Both the position numbers and the translations under genes were made by a program. The notes beneath the pieces are model-generated. The model had not been told where the DNA came from. It saw only the letters and a program-made list of their open reading frames with translations, and did no database searches. Shown in pieces: positions 11,184 through 19,760 of a stretch of 64,000 bases of DNA. The first letter of the stretch is position 1; the number at the start of each line of letters is the position of its first letter. Origin of the DNA: Luteimonas sp. MC1572 (GTDB lineage: Bacteria > Pseudomonadota > Gammaproteobacteria > Xanthomonadales > Xanthomonadaceae); contig NZ_CP067112.1 of the NCBI RefSeq assembly GCF_016615815.1, positions 2,542,001 to 2,606,000 of the forward strand. Direction: 5' to 3'.

Positions 11184-12089
11184 ATGTCCGATTCCGACAA
11201 CACGCCGCCGCTGGCGCCGCGCCACTGGCCGACCTGGCTCGGCATCGCCGCGATGGCGCTGCTGGCGCGCCTGCCGTGGCCATTGCAGCGCGCGGTCGGT
11301 CGCGCGTTCGGCGCACTGTTGCGCGCCGCGCTGCCGCGGCGCCGCCACATCGCCGCGCGCAATATCGCGTTGTGTTTCCCGGAGCTCGACGCCGCCGCGC
11401 GCGACGCGCTGCTGCGCCGCCACTTCGCCGCGATCGGCATCGGCGTGTTCGAGTTCGCGCGCGCCTGGTGGGGCTCGGTGGCGCCGCTGCGCCGCGGGCT
11501 GGTGGTCGAAGGCCTCGAACACGTGCACGCGCCGCGCGCCGCGGGCCGCGGGGTGATCGTGGTCTCAGGGCACTTCACCACGCTCGAGGTCTGCGGCCGG
11601 CTGATGTGCGACCACATCCCGCTGGCCGGCATGTACCGGCCGCATGCGCAGGCGGCGATGGAATGGGCGGTGCGCCGCGGCCGCGCGCGCTATGCCGCTG
11701 CGATGTTCCCCAAGCAGGACCTGCGCGGCGCGGTGCGCCACCTCAAGCGTGGCGGCCTGCTCTGGTACGCGCCCGACCAGGACCCGAGCCGCGGCGACAG
11801 CGTGTTCGTGCCGTTCTTCGGCCAGCCGGCGCACAGCCTGAAATCGACCCACCAGCTGGCGCGCATGTCGGGCGCGGCCGTGGTGTTCTTCCAGCACGCG
11901 CGCCGCGCGGATGGCGGCTACACGCTGCGCCTGTTTCCCGCGACCGCCGGCTATCCGACCGCGGACGCCGTGGCCGACACCGCCGAAGTGATGGCCGCCA
12001 TCGAGACCATGGTGCGCGCCGCGCCCGAGCAGTACCTGTGGATCCACCGCCGCTTCAAGCGGCGTCCGGACGGGGGCTCGGTGTACTGA
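11184..12089 (+). CDS. lpxL: Lipid A biosynthesis acyltransferase (LpxL/HtrB type)
   Basis: 301-residue enzyme that adds a secondary acyl chain to Kdo2-lipid IVA. The conserved H(X4)E catalytic motif is seen in VVSGHFTTLEVCGR near residue 130. LWYAPDQDPSRGDSVFVPFF is the second typical block, and QYLWIHRRFKRRP is a common C-terminal end. An N-terminal hydrophobic segment (WLGIAAMALLARLPWPLQRA) anchors it to the membrane. Whether it is the LpxL or LpxM/P paralogue cannot be settled from this gene alone. Its 3' end overlaps the convergent O-antigen-ligase-like gene by 35 bp. Confidence 0.93.
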   Translation: MSDSDNTPPLAPRHWPTWLGIAAMALLARLPWPLQRAVGRAFGALLRAALPRRRHIAARNIALCFPELDAAARDALLRRHFAAIGIGVFEFARAWWGSVAPLRRGLVVEGLEHVHAPRAAGRGVIVVSGHFTTLEVCGRLMCDHIPLAGMYRPHAQAAMEWAVRRGRARYAAAMFPKQDLRGAVRHLKRGGLLWYAPDQDPSRGDSVFVPFFGQPAHSLKSTHQLARMSGAAVVFFQHARRADGGYTLRLFPATAGYPTADAVADTAEVMAAIETMVRAAPEQYLWIHRRFKRRPDGGSVY

Positions 12090-13398
12090 CGCGCGCCAGC
12101 AGGCTGCCGGCGTAGAGCGCGGCGAGCATCAGCGTCAGGCCACCCCAGAACGTGGAATAGAACGCCAGGTGGGTGTTGAACGGGAACACCGTCACCAGCA
12201 GGGCGAGCATCGCCGGCCGCGCGCGCTCACGCGCGGCGACGTCGGCGAAGCGCCAGGCGCGCAGCGCCAGTGCCATGCCCGCCAGCCACAGCAACAGCCC
12301 GATCACGCCGGTTTCGCTCAGCACTTCCAGCACGATCTGGTGCGCATGCAGCGCCGGCCCTTCGCCCCAGGCCGGCACGTCACCGGCCTGCGGATCGCAG
12401 GCCGGGAACGCCTCGCGGAAGCCGCGCGCGCCGACGCCGTTGAAGGGATGCGCGCGCGCCATGCACAGCGCCGCGCCCCAGATCCGCGTGCGCCCGGACA
12501 GTGCGCTGTCGACGCCGGTCTCGTCCGCCGACAGCGCATGGGTGGTGCGTTCGATGCGGTCGCGGACATCCGGCGACGCCAGCCCCAGCGCCAGCACTGT
12601 CACCAGGCCGAACGCGAACACGAGCAGCAGGCGCTTCCAGCCGAGCAGGCGCCAACCCGACAGCACCAGCACCAGCGCATAGGTCAGCCACGAGGCGCGC
12701 GAACCGGCGAACACGATCACGATGCCGATTGCCGCGGCGGCGACCACCCAGCCGGCGGTGTGCCAGCGCCGCCCCGCGGCATACAGCGCGAACGGCGACA
12801 GGCTGGCCAGCACCACGCCGAGCTTGAGGTTGCACGGGCCGAGCACGCCGCCCAGGCGGTCGGCGCTGGCCAGTTCTTCGAGGTTGCACATCGGCCGACC
12901 GCTGATCGCCTGCTTGGCGGCATCGATCCCCCAGAACAGCGGGCTGGTGCCGAAGGCGACCTCGGCCAGCGCGTCCAGGGTCCACACGCCCACGATCACC
13001 GCCAGCCCGATGAAGGTCAGCCGACGGCCGCGCTCGCTGGCCACGGCGATCGCCACCAGCCAGAGGAACGGCAGGTAGCGCAGGTCGACCGCGGCTTCGC
13101 GCAGCGCGCGCGCCGGATCCACGGCATCGGGCGCGGACAGCAGTTCGGGCAGCCAGTAGGCGAAGAACAGCACGCTGGTCAGCGCCCACGCCGGGCCGCT
13201 GAGCAGCGCGCCACCGCCGCGGAAGCGCGCGGTGAGCAGCTTGATGATCGCCAGCAGCGCGCCGAGCACCATCACGCCCTCGGCATAGCCGGGCGCGGGC
13301 CAGAGCGCGACGAACGCCAGCACCCAGTGCGGCGCCCAGCGCCATCCGCTGGGCGCGGGCGCACCTGCCGGTGGCAGCGTGTCAGCGGAGTTCGTCAT
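12055..13398 (-). CDS. O-antigen ligase (WaaL)-like polytopic membrane protein
   Basis: 447-residue protein with about ten to twelve hydrophobic segments. The Wzy_C/WaaL signature is present: GSRASWLTYALVL near residue 230, a periplasmic loop with LSGRTRIWGAALCMARAHPF, and the conserved His in LHAHQIVLEVLSETGVIGLL. Such proteins join O-antigen to lipid A core, or polymerise other glycans. It sits downstream of and overlaps by 17 bp a glycosyltransferase, next to waaA and lpxL, which favours an LPS role. Ligase versus polymerase is not decidable by sequence alone. Confidence 0.85.
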   Translation of the reverse strand: MTNSADTLPPAGAPAPSGWRWAPHWVLAFVALWPAPGYAEGVMVLGALLAIIKLLTARFRGGGALLSGPAWALTSVLFFAYWLPELLSAPDAVDPARALREAAVDLRYLPFLWLVAIAVASERGRRLTFIGLAVIVGVWTLDALAEVAFGTSPLFWGIDAAKQAISGRPMCNLEELASADRLGGVLGPCNLKLGVVLASLSPFALYAAGRRWHTAGWVVAAAAIGIVIVFAGSRASWLTYALVLVLSGWRLLGWKRLLLVFAFGLVTVLALGLASPDVRDRIERTTHALSADETGVDSALSGRTRIWGAALCMARAHPFNGVGARGFREAFPACDPQAGDVPAWGEGPALHAHQIVLEVLSETGVIGLLLWLAGMALALRAWRFADVAARERARPAMLALLVTVFPFNTHLAFYSTFWGGLTLMLAALYAGSLLARVSTPSPRPDAA

Positions 13399-14509
13399 AG
13401 ACCGAAAGCGTGGCGTCCTGCATCGTCCGGAGCAAGTAGGTCACGGGGATGGCGGTCATCGTAGCCGGTGCCCGTGACGGCTGTCCGAGCAGCGCGCGCG
13501 CGCGCGCCAGCAGCGCCGCGGCATCGAACGCGGGCACCGCGCCGGCCGGCTGCAGCTCGTGCAGCAGCTCACCCACCCCGCCGTGGTCCCAGCCGAGCAC
13601 CTGGCGGCCGACCGCCAGCGCTTCGACCACGGTGCGCCCGAAGGCCTCCGGTTTGCGCGACAGCTGCAGCACCAGGTCGCAGGCCGCGTAGGCATCGGCG
13701 ATGGCCGTGGTCGGGGGCGCGATCACCACCGCGTCGGCGATGCCGAGGGCGGCGGCGGACGCCTCCAGCTCGTCGACGTACGCCGCACGCGCCGAGTCGC
13801 GCGCACCCGGCATCCAAAGGCGCGCATCGAGGCCGTCCGAGCGCAGCGCGGCCAGCAGCGCCAGCGCATCGCCATGCCCCTTGAGCCGGGTGCCGCGACC
13901 CGGCAGCAGCAGCAACCGGCCCTCGCCGGCCAGACGGCTGTCCGACGCGGCGGCGCGCGCGCGCGCAGCGGGGTCCGGCCAGGGCGCGCGCGGGAACGCC
14001 GCGGGGTCGATGCCACGCGGGATCACCCGCAGGCGCGCGGGATCGGTGCCCGGGTACGCGCGCAGCACGTAGGCGCGCACCGTGTCGGACACGCATATGA
14101 CGCGTTCGCCACGGGTCATGATCGCGCTGTAGCGCGAGGGCGAGTTCAAGCCGTGGACCGTGGTGACCAGGCGCGGGCGGCCTGTTTCGGGGATGCCGCG
14201 CAGCGCGCGCCAGGCGACCCACGCCGGCAGCCGCGAGCGTGCGTGCACGATGTCCACGCCGTGCTCGACGCACAGCCGACGCAGCGGCCGCACCTGGCCC
14301 AGCGTCGCCAGTGACTTGCGGCCCAGCGGCAGCTCCACGTGCACGGCACCGGTGGCACGCAGCGCCGGCAGCAGGCGCCCGCCGGCCGATGCGACCAGGG
14401 CGCGGTGGCCGGCCCGCACCAGCGCCTCGGCGATCTCGATGGTGGAGCGCTCGACGCCGCCGGATTCCAGCGCCGGCAACACCTGCAGGACTGTCAGCGG
14501 CCGGTGCAT
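13382..14509 (-). CDS. Glycosyltransferase family 4 protein
   Basis: 375-residue GT-B retaining glycosyltransferase. The N-terminal acceptor domain begins VLQVLPALESGGVERSTIEI, and HARSRLPAWVAWRAL is typical of LPS-core GT4 enzymes. The donor-binding E(X7)E motif reads EAFGRTVVE near residue 290, followed by GWDHGGVGELL. Sugar and acceptor are unknown; position with waaA, lpxL and the ligase-like gene suggests LPS core or O-chain assembly. It is coupled to the downstream ligase-like gene by a 17-bp overlap and sits 25 bp after the zinc-finger gene. Confidence 0.9.
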   Translation of the reverse strand: MHRPLTVLQVLPALESGGVERSTIEIAEALVRAGHRALVASAGGRLLPALRATGAVHVELPLGRKSLATLGQVRPLRRLCVEHGVDIVHARSRLPAWVAWRALRGIPETGRPRLVTTVHGLNSPSRYSAIMTRGERVICVSDTVRAYVLRAYPGTDPARLRVIPRGIDPAAFPRAPWPDPAARARAAASDSRLAGEGRLLLLPGRGTRLKGHGDALALLAALRSDGLDARLWMPGARDSARAAYVDELEASAAALGIADAVVIAPPTTAIADAYAACDLVLQLSRKPEAFGRTVVEALAVGRQVLGWDHGGVGELLHELQPAGAVPAFDAAALLARARALLGQPSRAPATMTAIPVTYLLRTMQDATLSVYDELR

Positions 14510-14534
14510 GCGCCCGCAGCCGCCCGTGCCGGTC

Positions 14535-14735
14535 TCAGTCGACCAGCACGAAATGGGCGCTGCAGTACGGGCAGTCGGCCTGGCCGCCGTCGGCTTCGAT
14601 CGGCAGGTAGACGCGCGGATGCGAGTTCCACAGCGCCATCGACGGCAGCGGGCAGCTCAGCGGCAGGTCGGCGCGCCGGACCTCGTACTGCGTCTGGGCG
14701 TTGGCCACGGTGGGCTGCGTCGGAGCGGTGGACAT
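14535..14735 (-). CDS. Small CHCC-type zinc-finger protein
   Basis: 66-residue protein of the zf-CHCC family (related to the C-terminal part of mitochondrial complex I subunit NDUFS6). Cys and His ligands are seen in LSCPLP, NSHPRVYLPI and ADCPYCSAHF. Function in bacteria is not established. It may be cotranscribed with the glycosyltransferase 25 bp downstream. It reads cleanly, with the metal ligands spaced as in the family. Confidence 0.85.
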   Translation of the reverse strand: MSTAPTQPTVANAQTQYEVRRADLPLSCPLPSMALWNSHPRVYLPIEADGGQADCPYCSAHFVLVD

Positions 14736-14800
14736 GGGTGCGGTGCCAGATGGAAAACGGAAACCGGAGTTTACCGCGCCGCCAGCGGCACGGCCCGCGC

Positions 14801-15595
14801 TCAGGCCGGCAGCTCGAACAGCAGCGCGTGCGTAGCGGCGCCGGGTAAGGCCACCAGCGTTGCAGGTGCCGGCGAATGGGCGTCCCAGGCCAGTCCGTCG
14901 CCCGCGGACAATGCCTGGCCGTCGACCGCCGCAGCGCCTTCGAGCAGCTGCAGCCAGCCACGGCGTCCCGCCACGGCGTCGAGCGCGAGCGATGCGCCGG
15001 CTTCGAGCCGCGCGCTGCGCAACCGCGCGTCCTGGCGCAGAAGGAGCGGACGGTCATCGCCCGCTGCGCCATCCACGCCATCGCATCCCTCGCGGTCCGC
15101 GCGGTCCGCGCGGTCCGCGGACTCATGGAACTCCCCGCCGGCGGCGAGCGTGAGCCAGGCGCCGCTTGCCGTGGCAGACGCCGGAGCGACCGCGATACCG
15201 GGCGCCGCGTTCACGCGGTCCGGCTGGATCCAGGCTTCCAGCAGGCGCAGTGGCGCTGTGGCCGAGGCATTGGCCAGCCGGCAGTCCATGCCGTGCCCGG
15301 CGCCGATCCACGCCGCGCCCCTTGCGGTGACTTCGCGCGGATCGAAGCCTGCGCAATCGATGCGCAGGCGACCTTCCAGCACCAGCAGGACGAGGTCCAT
15401 GTTGGCGATGCGGGCAGCCTCGCCCACCGCGCCGGGCGCCCACGCCTGCGTCGACAGCACGCGCAGCGCGCCCCAGCCCATCCACGCGCGATCGATCGCG
15501 TCGCCGCGCGAGAACGCGTGCCGCGCATCCACGCCGCCGGCGACAATGCGTCCGCGCGCAGCGGCGCGGCGGAGCAGCGCGTTCCCAGGCGCCAT
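14801..15595 (-). CDS. Pirin-like bicupin protein lacking the metal ligands
   Basis: 264-residue protein resembling pirin/YhaK proteins: DARHAFSRGDAIDRAWMGWG, LRVLSTQAWAPG, VLEGRLRID, and ANASATAPLRLLEAWIQPDR align with the pirin cupin. The usual HxH that binds metal (normally HPHRDME) is here ARIANMD, and the second His-Ser-Glu site is MDCRL, so the iron ligands look absent. The start ATG 15595 shares one base with the stop of the nitroreductase (TGATG), so the two are coupled. A 9-bp tandem repeat adds three Ala-Asp-Arg units mid-protein. Enzyme activity is doubtful; a binding or regulatory role is possible. Confidence 0.8.
   Translation of the reverse strand: MAPGNALLRRAAARGRIVAGGVDARHAFSRGDAIDRAWMGWGALRVLSTQAWAPGAVGEAARIANMDLVLLVLEGRLRIDCAGFDPREVTARGAAWIGAGHGMDCRLANASATAPLRLLEAWIQPDRVNAAPGIAVAPASATASGAWLTLAAGGEFHESADRADRADREGCDGVDGAAGDDRPLLLRQDARLRSARLEAGASLALDAVAGRRGWLQLLEGAAAVDGQALSAGDGLAWDAHSPAPATLVALPGAATHALLFELPA
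15091..15117. repeat. 9-bp tandem repeat, three units
   Basis: CGCGGTCCG repeated three times without change inside the pirin-like gene. On the coding strand it encodes Ala-Asp-Arg three times, in frame, in the linker between the two cupin halves. Copy number changes would keep the frame. Confidence 0.85.
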
Positions 15596-16185
15596 CACTC
15601 GATCCTGGCGGCCTCGTCGAACGACAGCCGCGGCGAACGCGGGAACAGCTGCGCAGGATCGCCGTGGCCCAGGTTGACGAGGATGTTGGAACGCACCGCC
15701 GTGCCCTGGAAAAACGCCGCGTCGACCATCGCGTTGTCGAAGCCGCTCATCGGCCCGCAGTCGAGGCCGAGCGCGCGCGCGGCCATGATCAGGTAGGCCG
15801 CCTGCATGCTGGAGCCACGCAGGCCCACGCGCTCCAGGCGCGCTTCGTCGGAGCCGGCGAACCACGAACGCGCATCGGTATGCGGGAACAGCACCGGCAG
15901 CTTGTCGTAGAACGCCATGTCGTGGCCGATGATCACGGTGACCGGCGCGGCCAGGGTCTTGTCGCGGTTGCCGTCGCTGAGCGCCGGCGCCAGGCGCGCC
16001 TTGGCTTCCGCCGACTTCACGAACACGAAGCGCGCCGGGCAGGCATTGGCCTCGGTGGGACCGAACTTCACCAGGTCGTAGAGCGCGCGCAGGCTGTCGT
16101 CGCCGACCTCGCCGCCAATCGCGTTGTGGGTGCGGGCCTCGCGGAACAGGCGGGCAAGCGCGGTGGCGGGCAATGCATCGGTCAT
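15595..16185 (-). CDS. Nitroreductase-family protein (RutE/HadB-like)
   Basis: 196-residue FMN-dependent oxidoreductase similar to malonic semialdehyde reductase RutE. Supporting segments are [20 protein letters not shown] near residue 35, [19 protein letters not shown], and [20 protein letters not shown]. It usually binds FMN and uses NAD(P)H. No other rut genes are here, so pyrimidine catabolism is not supported; a general enoate or nitro-reductase role is equally possible. ATG 16185 has AGAGGA seven bases upstream. First gene of a coupled pair with the pirin-like gene. Confidence 0.88.
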   Translation of the reverse strand: MTDALPATALARLFREARTHNAIGGEVGDDSLRALYDLVKFGPTEANACPARFVFVKSAEAKARLAPALSDGNRDKTLAAPVTVIIGHDMAFYDKLPVLFPHTDARSWFAGSDEARLERVGLRGSSMQAAYLIMAARALGLDCGPMSGFDNAMVDAAFFQGTAVRSNILVNLGHGDPAQLFPRSPRLSFDEAARIE

Positions 16186-16269
16186 CAGGTGTCCTCTCGA
16201 TCGCGGGTTCGGCTGGACCGGGAAGTGTAGAGTCCGCCCGGAGAAACCACAGGCCCGGCCCCGGAACGG

Positions 16270-17244
16270 ATGGTCACGACAGCAGAACGCGCGCACCCGG
16301 CCGTCGCCTGGGCGCTGAGCGATGGACGCGCCGGCAACGCGCGCCAGGCCACCGCGCTTGCCGAAGCGCTGGGCGTCGGTGCCGTGGACGACGTGGCGCT
16401 GGCGGCGCGCGCACCGTGGTCGTGGCTTGCGCCACGCTGCCTGCCGGGCGCCGCGCAGGCCTTCGGCGCGCCGTTCGCGGCGAGCCTGGCAGCGCCACCG
16501 CTGGTCGCCGTCGGCTGTGGCCGGCAGGCGGCGCTGGCCACGCGCCTGCTGCGCGCACGCGGCGCGCGCGCGGTGCAGGTGCTCGATCCGCGCATCGACC
16601 CGCGCCACTGGGATCTGGTCGTCACCCCTGCGCATGACGGCTTGCGCGGCGACAACGTGATCACCACGCTCGGCAGCCTGCATGCGATCGACGACGCCTG
16701 GCTGGCGCGCGCGCGGATGGAATTCGCGGACTTCGCGGAGCTGCCGTCGCCGCGCACCGCCCTGCTGCTCGGCGGGCCGAGCGCGCATGCCGGCTTCGAC
16801 CTTGTGGCATTTCAAGGCTTGCTGGCGCTGGCCGACGCCGTGGCCGCGCGCGAAGGCGGCAGCCTGCTGGTGACGGCCTCGCGGCGCACGCCGCCCGCAC
16901 TGCGCGATGCCCTGCGCGCGCACCGCGGCCGCGTGTCGCTGATGGCGTGGGTGGACGACACCGATGGCCGCAACCCCTATCCCGGCATGCTGGCCTGGGC
17001 GGACCGCATCGTGTGCACCGCCGACTCCGTGAACATGCTGTCCGAAGCCTGCGCCACCGCGGCGCCGGTGTTCGTGGCCGGCGCGGACCGCGTGCGCGGA
17101 CGGCCGCGGCGCTTCGTCGACGAACTGCTGTCGCGCGGGCGCGTCCGCGCGGTGGACGAGCGCCTCGACGGCTACATCGCCATTCCGCTGCGCGAGACCG
17201 GGCGCATCGCCGGCGAGGTGCGTGCGCGGCTCGGACTCGCCTGA
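16270..17244 (+). CDS. ELM1/GtrOC1 family nucleoside-diphosphate-sugar epimerase-like protein
   Basis: 324-residue protein of the family that includes plant mitochondrial fission protein ELM1 (PF06258 type). It starts [20 protein letters not shown] and has [20 protein letters not shown] near residue 100, [15 protein letters not shown] near 165, and [16 protein letters not shown] near 255, which resembles a GT-B donor site. The bacterial role is unknown; a glycosyltransferase-like function in envelope synthesis is plausible. Divergent from the nitroreductase across 84 bp. Confidence 0.82.
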   Translation: MVTTAERAHPAVAWALSDGRAGNARQATALAEALGVGAVDDVALAARAPWSWLAPRCLPGAAQAFGAPFAASLAAPPLVAVGCGRQAALATRLLRARGARAVQVLDPRIDPRHWDLVVTPAHDGLRGDNVITTLGSLHAIDDAWLARARMEFADFAELPSPRTALLLGGPSAHAGFDLVAFQGLLALADAVAAREGGSLLVTASRRTPPALRDALRAHRGRVSLMAWVDDTDGRNPYPGMLAWADRIVCTADSVNMLSEACATAAPVFVAGADRVRGRPRRFVDELLSRGRVRAVDERLDGYIAIPLRETGRIAGEVRARLGLA

Positions 17245-17303
17245 CCTGGCGCGTGGCGGCGCGGCTTGGCTTATCCTCGCCGCATCCGCGCACCGGTGAC
17301 GCC

Positions 17304-17789
17304 ATGGACATCGCAAGCCAGACCGACCGCCCCATCGACCGCTGGTTCGCGAGCTATTCCGGCGACCACCGCAATGCCCGCAACCAGGCCATCCACGTGT
17401 TCGCGGTGCCGGCCATCCTGTGGAGCGTGATCGCCCTGCTGTGGTGCATCCCGTCGCCGGGCACCGCGCTCCGCCAAGGGGTGTGGGCGGCGCTGGCGAT
17501 GTTCGCGGCCTGGCTGTTCTACCAGCGCGCGTCGCGCCCGCTCGGCGTCGGCATGGCGGTGCAGCTGCTGGCCATGGCCTCGCTGTGCTGGTGGCTGCAC
17601 GACGCGCTGGGCACGCGCGGGCTGCTGGCGCTCGCCGTAGGCGTGTTCGTGGTGGCGTGGATCGCGCAGTTCATCGGCCACCGCATCGAAGGCCGCAAGC
17701 CGAGCTTTTTCACCGACCTGGTGTATCTGCTGATCGGCCCGGCCTGGGTGCTGGCCAAGCTCTACCGCCGCCTGGGGTGGCGCTGGTAG
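17304..17789 (+). CDS. Mpo1-like (DUF962) membrane protein
   Basis: 161-residue protein of the DUF962/Mpo1 family. The yeast member is an Fe(II) dioxygenase that alpha-oxidises 2-hydroxy fatty acids at a membrane. The conserved His-containing blocks are present: [20 protein letters not shown] near residue 20 and [18 protein letters not shown] near 125. Four or five hydrophobic segments lie between. Start is ATG 17304; the family block begins 15 residues later. Bacterial substrate unknown. It follows the ELM1-like gene by 59 bp. Confidence 0.85.
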   Translation: MDIASQTDRPIDRWFASYSGDHRNARNQAIHVFAVPAILWSVIALLWCIPSPGTALRQGVWAALAMFAAWLFYQRASRPLGVGMAVQLLAMASLCWWLHDALGTRGLLALAVGVFVVAWIAQFIGHRIEGRKPSFFTDLVYLLIGPAWVLAKLYRRLGWRW

Positions 17790-17865
17790 GAGCGTCGCGG
17801 CACCGCGCAACACTGCATGCCATGACCCGGGACGGCCGGCACGCGCGGCGGCCACCCACAGCGGC

Positions 17866-17871
17866 GACAAT
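17866..17871 (+). promoter_or_regulatory. -10-like GACAAT directly before the EamA gene
   Basis: GACAAT followed by five bases and the ATG at 17877, with no SD. Candidate leaderless start, same pattern as lpxL, birA and the HAD gene. Confidence 0.4.
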
Positions 17872-17876
17872 GGCGC

Positions 17877-18764
17877 ATGTCCCCACGCGACCTCTTCCTG
17901 ATCCTGGCCATCTGCATGGCGTGGGCGGGGAATTTCCTGTTCTCGGCCTACGCGCTGCTCGAGATGCCGGCGTTCCTGTACACCGCACTGCGCATGGGCA
18001 TCGTGGCGCTGGTCCTGCTGCCGTTCCTGAAGCCCGTGCCGCGCGCGCAGTGGCCGCGCTTCCTGGCCGTGGCGCTGTGCATGAACGTGCTGCACTTCGG
18101 CCTGAGCTTCTGGGCGCTGCGCCTGGCGGGTGAACTGTCGGCGGTGGCGATCGTGATGCAGAGCTACGTGCCGATGTCGGCGCTGCTGGCCTGGGTGGTG
18201 CTGGGCGAGCGTTTCGCCTGGCGCACCGGCACCGCGATCGCGGTGAGCTTCATCGGCGTGCTGGTGATCGGCTTCGATCCCTCGATCGTCGAAAAGCCGG
18301 CCGCGATCCTGGCGATGCTGGTGTCGGCGGGCTTCCTGGCGCTGGGCACGGTGCTGATGCGGCGCCTGGGCGGCATCGGCATGCTGACCCAGCAGGGCTG
18401 GAGCGCGCTGATCGCGGTGCTGCCGCTGCTGGCGATCAGCCTGGTGTTCGAACCCGGCGGCGTGTCGGCGCTGGCCACGTTCTCGCCGCGTGCCTGGATC
18501 GGGGTGACGTATTCGGCGCTGGTCGCCTCGCTGCTCGGCCATGGTGTGTATTTCCTGCTGCTGCAGCGCCATCCGGTGGCGCAGCTCACGCCGTGGCTCA
18601 TGCTGACGCCGCTGCTGGCGGTCCTGCTGGGCATCGTGTTCTGGGGCGACCGCCCCGGTCCGCAGCTGTGGATCGGCGGCGCGCTGGTGCTGGGCGGCGT
18701 GGTCGCGATCGCGCTGCGCGCCATGGCCACCGCGCGGCCGCTGCCGCCGGCGCGCGAGATCTGA
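17877..18764 (+). CDS. EamA-family (DMT superfamily) transporter
   Basis: 295-residue inner-membrane protein with ten predicted TM segments arranged as two EamA repeats of five. Repeat one starts LILAICMAWAGNFLFSAYAL; repeat two starts about residue 147 (ILAMLVSAGFLALGTVLMRR). The loop LGERFAWRTGTAIAVSFIGV is the usual motif at the end of repeat one. Members export amino acids or other metabolites; the substrate is not readable. The stop abuts the convergent SDR gene by one base. Confidence 0.92.
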   Translation: MSPRDLFLILAICMAWAGNFLFSAYALLEMPAFLYTALRMGIVALVLLPFLKPVPRAQWPRFLAVALCMNVLHFGLSFWALRLAGELSAVAIVMQSYVPMSALLAWVVLGERFAWRTGTAIAVSFIGVLVIGFDPSIVEKPAAILAMLVSAGFLALGTVLMRRLGGIGMLTQQGWSALIAVLPLLAISLVFEPGGVSALATFSPRAWIGVTYSALVASLLGHGVYFLLLQRHPVAQLTPWLMLTPLLAVLLGIVFWGDRPGPQLWIGGALVLGGVVAIALRAMATARPLPPAREI

Positions 18765-18765
18765 T

Positions 18766-19650
18766 TCAGCGCGGGTCGAACATCGCGGCGTCCGGCCGGA
18801 ACGGGCGCGGCGCGTGGCCGAGGTCGTCCATCGCCGGCCGCGCGTCGAACACCAGGTCCTGGCGCAGGCGCAGCTGTGCCGCGGCACCGAAGCCCTGCAG
18901 CAGACCCGCTGCACGGGCCGCCGCCGCAAGGCCGGCGAAAACCGGCGCGGGCAGCTCGACCAGCCGTGCCGGCGGCTGCAGCGCGACCAGTACCCGCGCC
19001 ACCATGTCGCAATACGGCAGGGTTTCACCTCCGGGAAGGTCGTAGGAACGCCCCTGGCTGGCGGCCCCGGCCGCGATCGCGGACATCGCGGTGGCCGCGA
19101 GGTCATCCACGTGCACTGGCTGGCGCAGCCCGTCGGCACCGCGCGGCAGCGCGAACCAGCCGCGCCGCCGCGCCAGCGCCGCGATCCGCGACAGCGTGAG
19201 GTCGCGCCCGGCGCCGTAGACCAGGGTCGGGCGCAGCAGCGTGGCCGCCGTGCCGCGCCGTGCCGCGGTCGCCAACAGCCGCGCTTCGGCAACGGCCAGG
19301 CGCGCTGCGAGTTCGCGCTCGCCGGCATCGGCCGAGCCCTGCTTCACGGCGAGGCTGGTGGACCCGAATGCGACCAGGCGCGGCGTGTCGACGCGGGCAT
19401 CTTCGAACCAGCGCGCGAAACGGTCGAGGGGGCCGCAGCCCAGCACCACGTCGTAGCGCGCTTCGAGCCCGGGCATCGCGTCGAAACCGCCGCGCAGCCA
19501 GCGCACGCCCTCGCCCGCCGTTTGCTCCGTGCGCGACAGCGCATCCACGCGCCAGCCCGCAGCCAACAGGCGCGCGAGCAGCGCGGCGCCGATCTGGCCG
19601 CTGCCACCGAACAGCAGCGCGCGGGGGTGCGCATGGTCATGCAATTCCAT
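18766..19650 (-). CDS. NAD(P)-binding SDR/epimerase-like protein
   Basis: 294-residue extended-SDR Rossmann protein. The nucleotide loop reads LLFGGSGQIGAALLARLLAA near residue 10. An NmrA/complex I NDUFA9-like layout follows, with LLRPTLVYGAGRDLTLSRIA near 130 and QPVHVDDLAATAMSAI near 165. The catalytic YxxxK of classical SDRs is not obvious, so it may be an atypical SDR with a binding or regulatory role. I chose ATG 19650, closest to the Rossmann motif, over the ATG at 19695. Substrate unknown. Confidence 0.8.
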   Translation of the reverse strand: MELHDHAHPRALLFGGSGQIGAALLARLLAAGWRVDALSRTEQTAGEGVRWLRGGFDAMPGLEARYDVVLGCGPLDRFARWFEDARVDTPRLVAFGSTSLAVKQGSADAGERELAARLAVAEARLLATAARRGTAATLLRPTLVYGAGRDLTLSRIAALARRRGWFALPRGADGLRQPVHVDDLAATAMSAIAAGAASQGRSYDLPGGETLPYCDMVARVLVALQPPARLVELPAPVFAGLAAAARAAGLLQGFGAAAQLRLRQDLVFDARPAMDDLGHAPRPFRPDAAMFDPR

Positions 19651-19705
19651 CCGCGAAAGCATAGGCGAAGCCGCGCGATGCGGAGGAACGTACATCCCCC
19701 GCTGC

Positions 19706-19711
19706 TAGAAT
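19706..19711 (+). promoter_or_regulatory. -10 hexamer TAGAAT before the Mrp operon
   Basis: TAGAAT 49 bases before the mrpA start at 19761, the only AT-rich hexamer in the gap to the divergent SDR gene. AAGGA at 19751-19755 can act as SD. No clear -35. Confidence 0.4.
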
Positions 19712-19760
19712 CGACCGCTGCCGCGCGCGCCGCGGCACTCCCCCGACGACAAGGACCCCG

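Noticed and set aside
18766..19650. Classical SDR oxidoreductase with YxxxK
   Set aside because: The Rossmann loop is clear but I could not place the Tyr/Lys pair, so only an atypical SDR is called.
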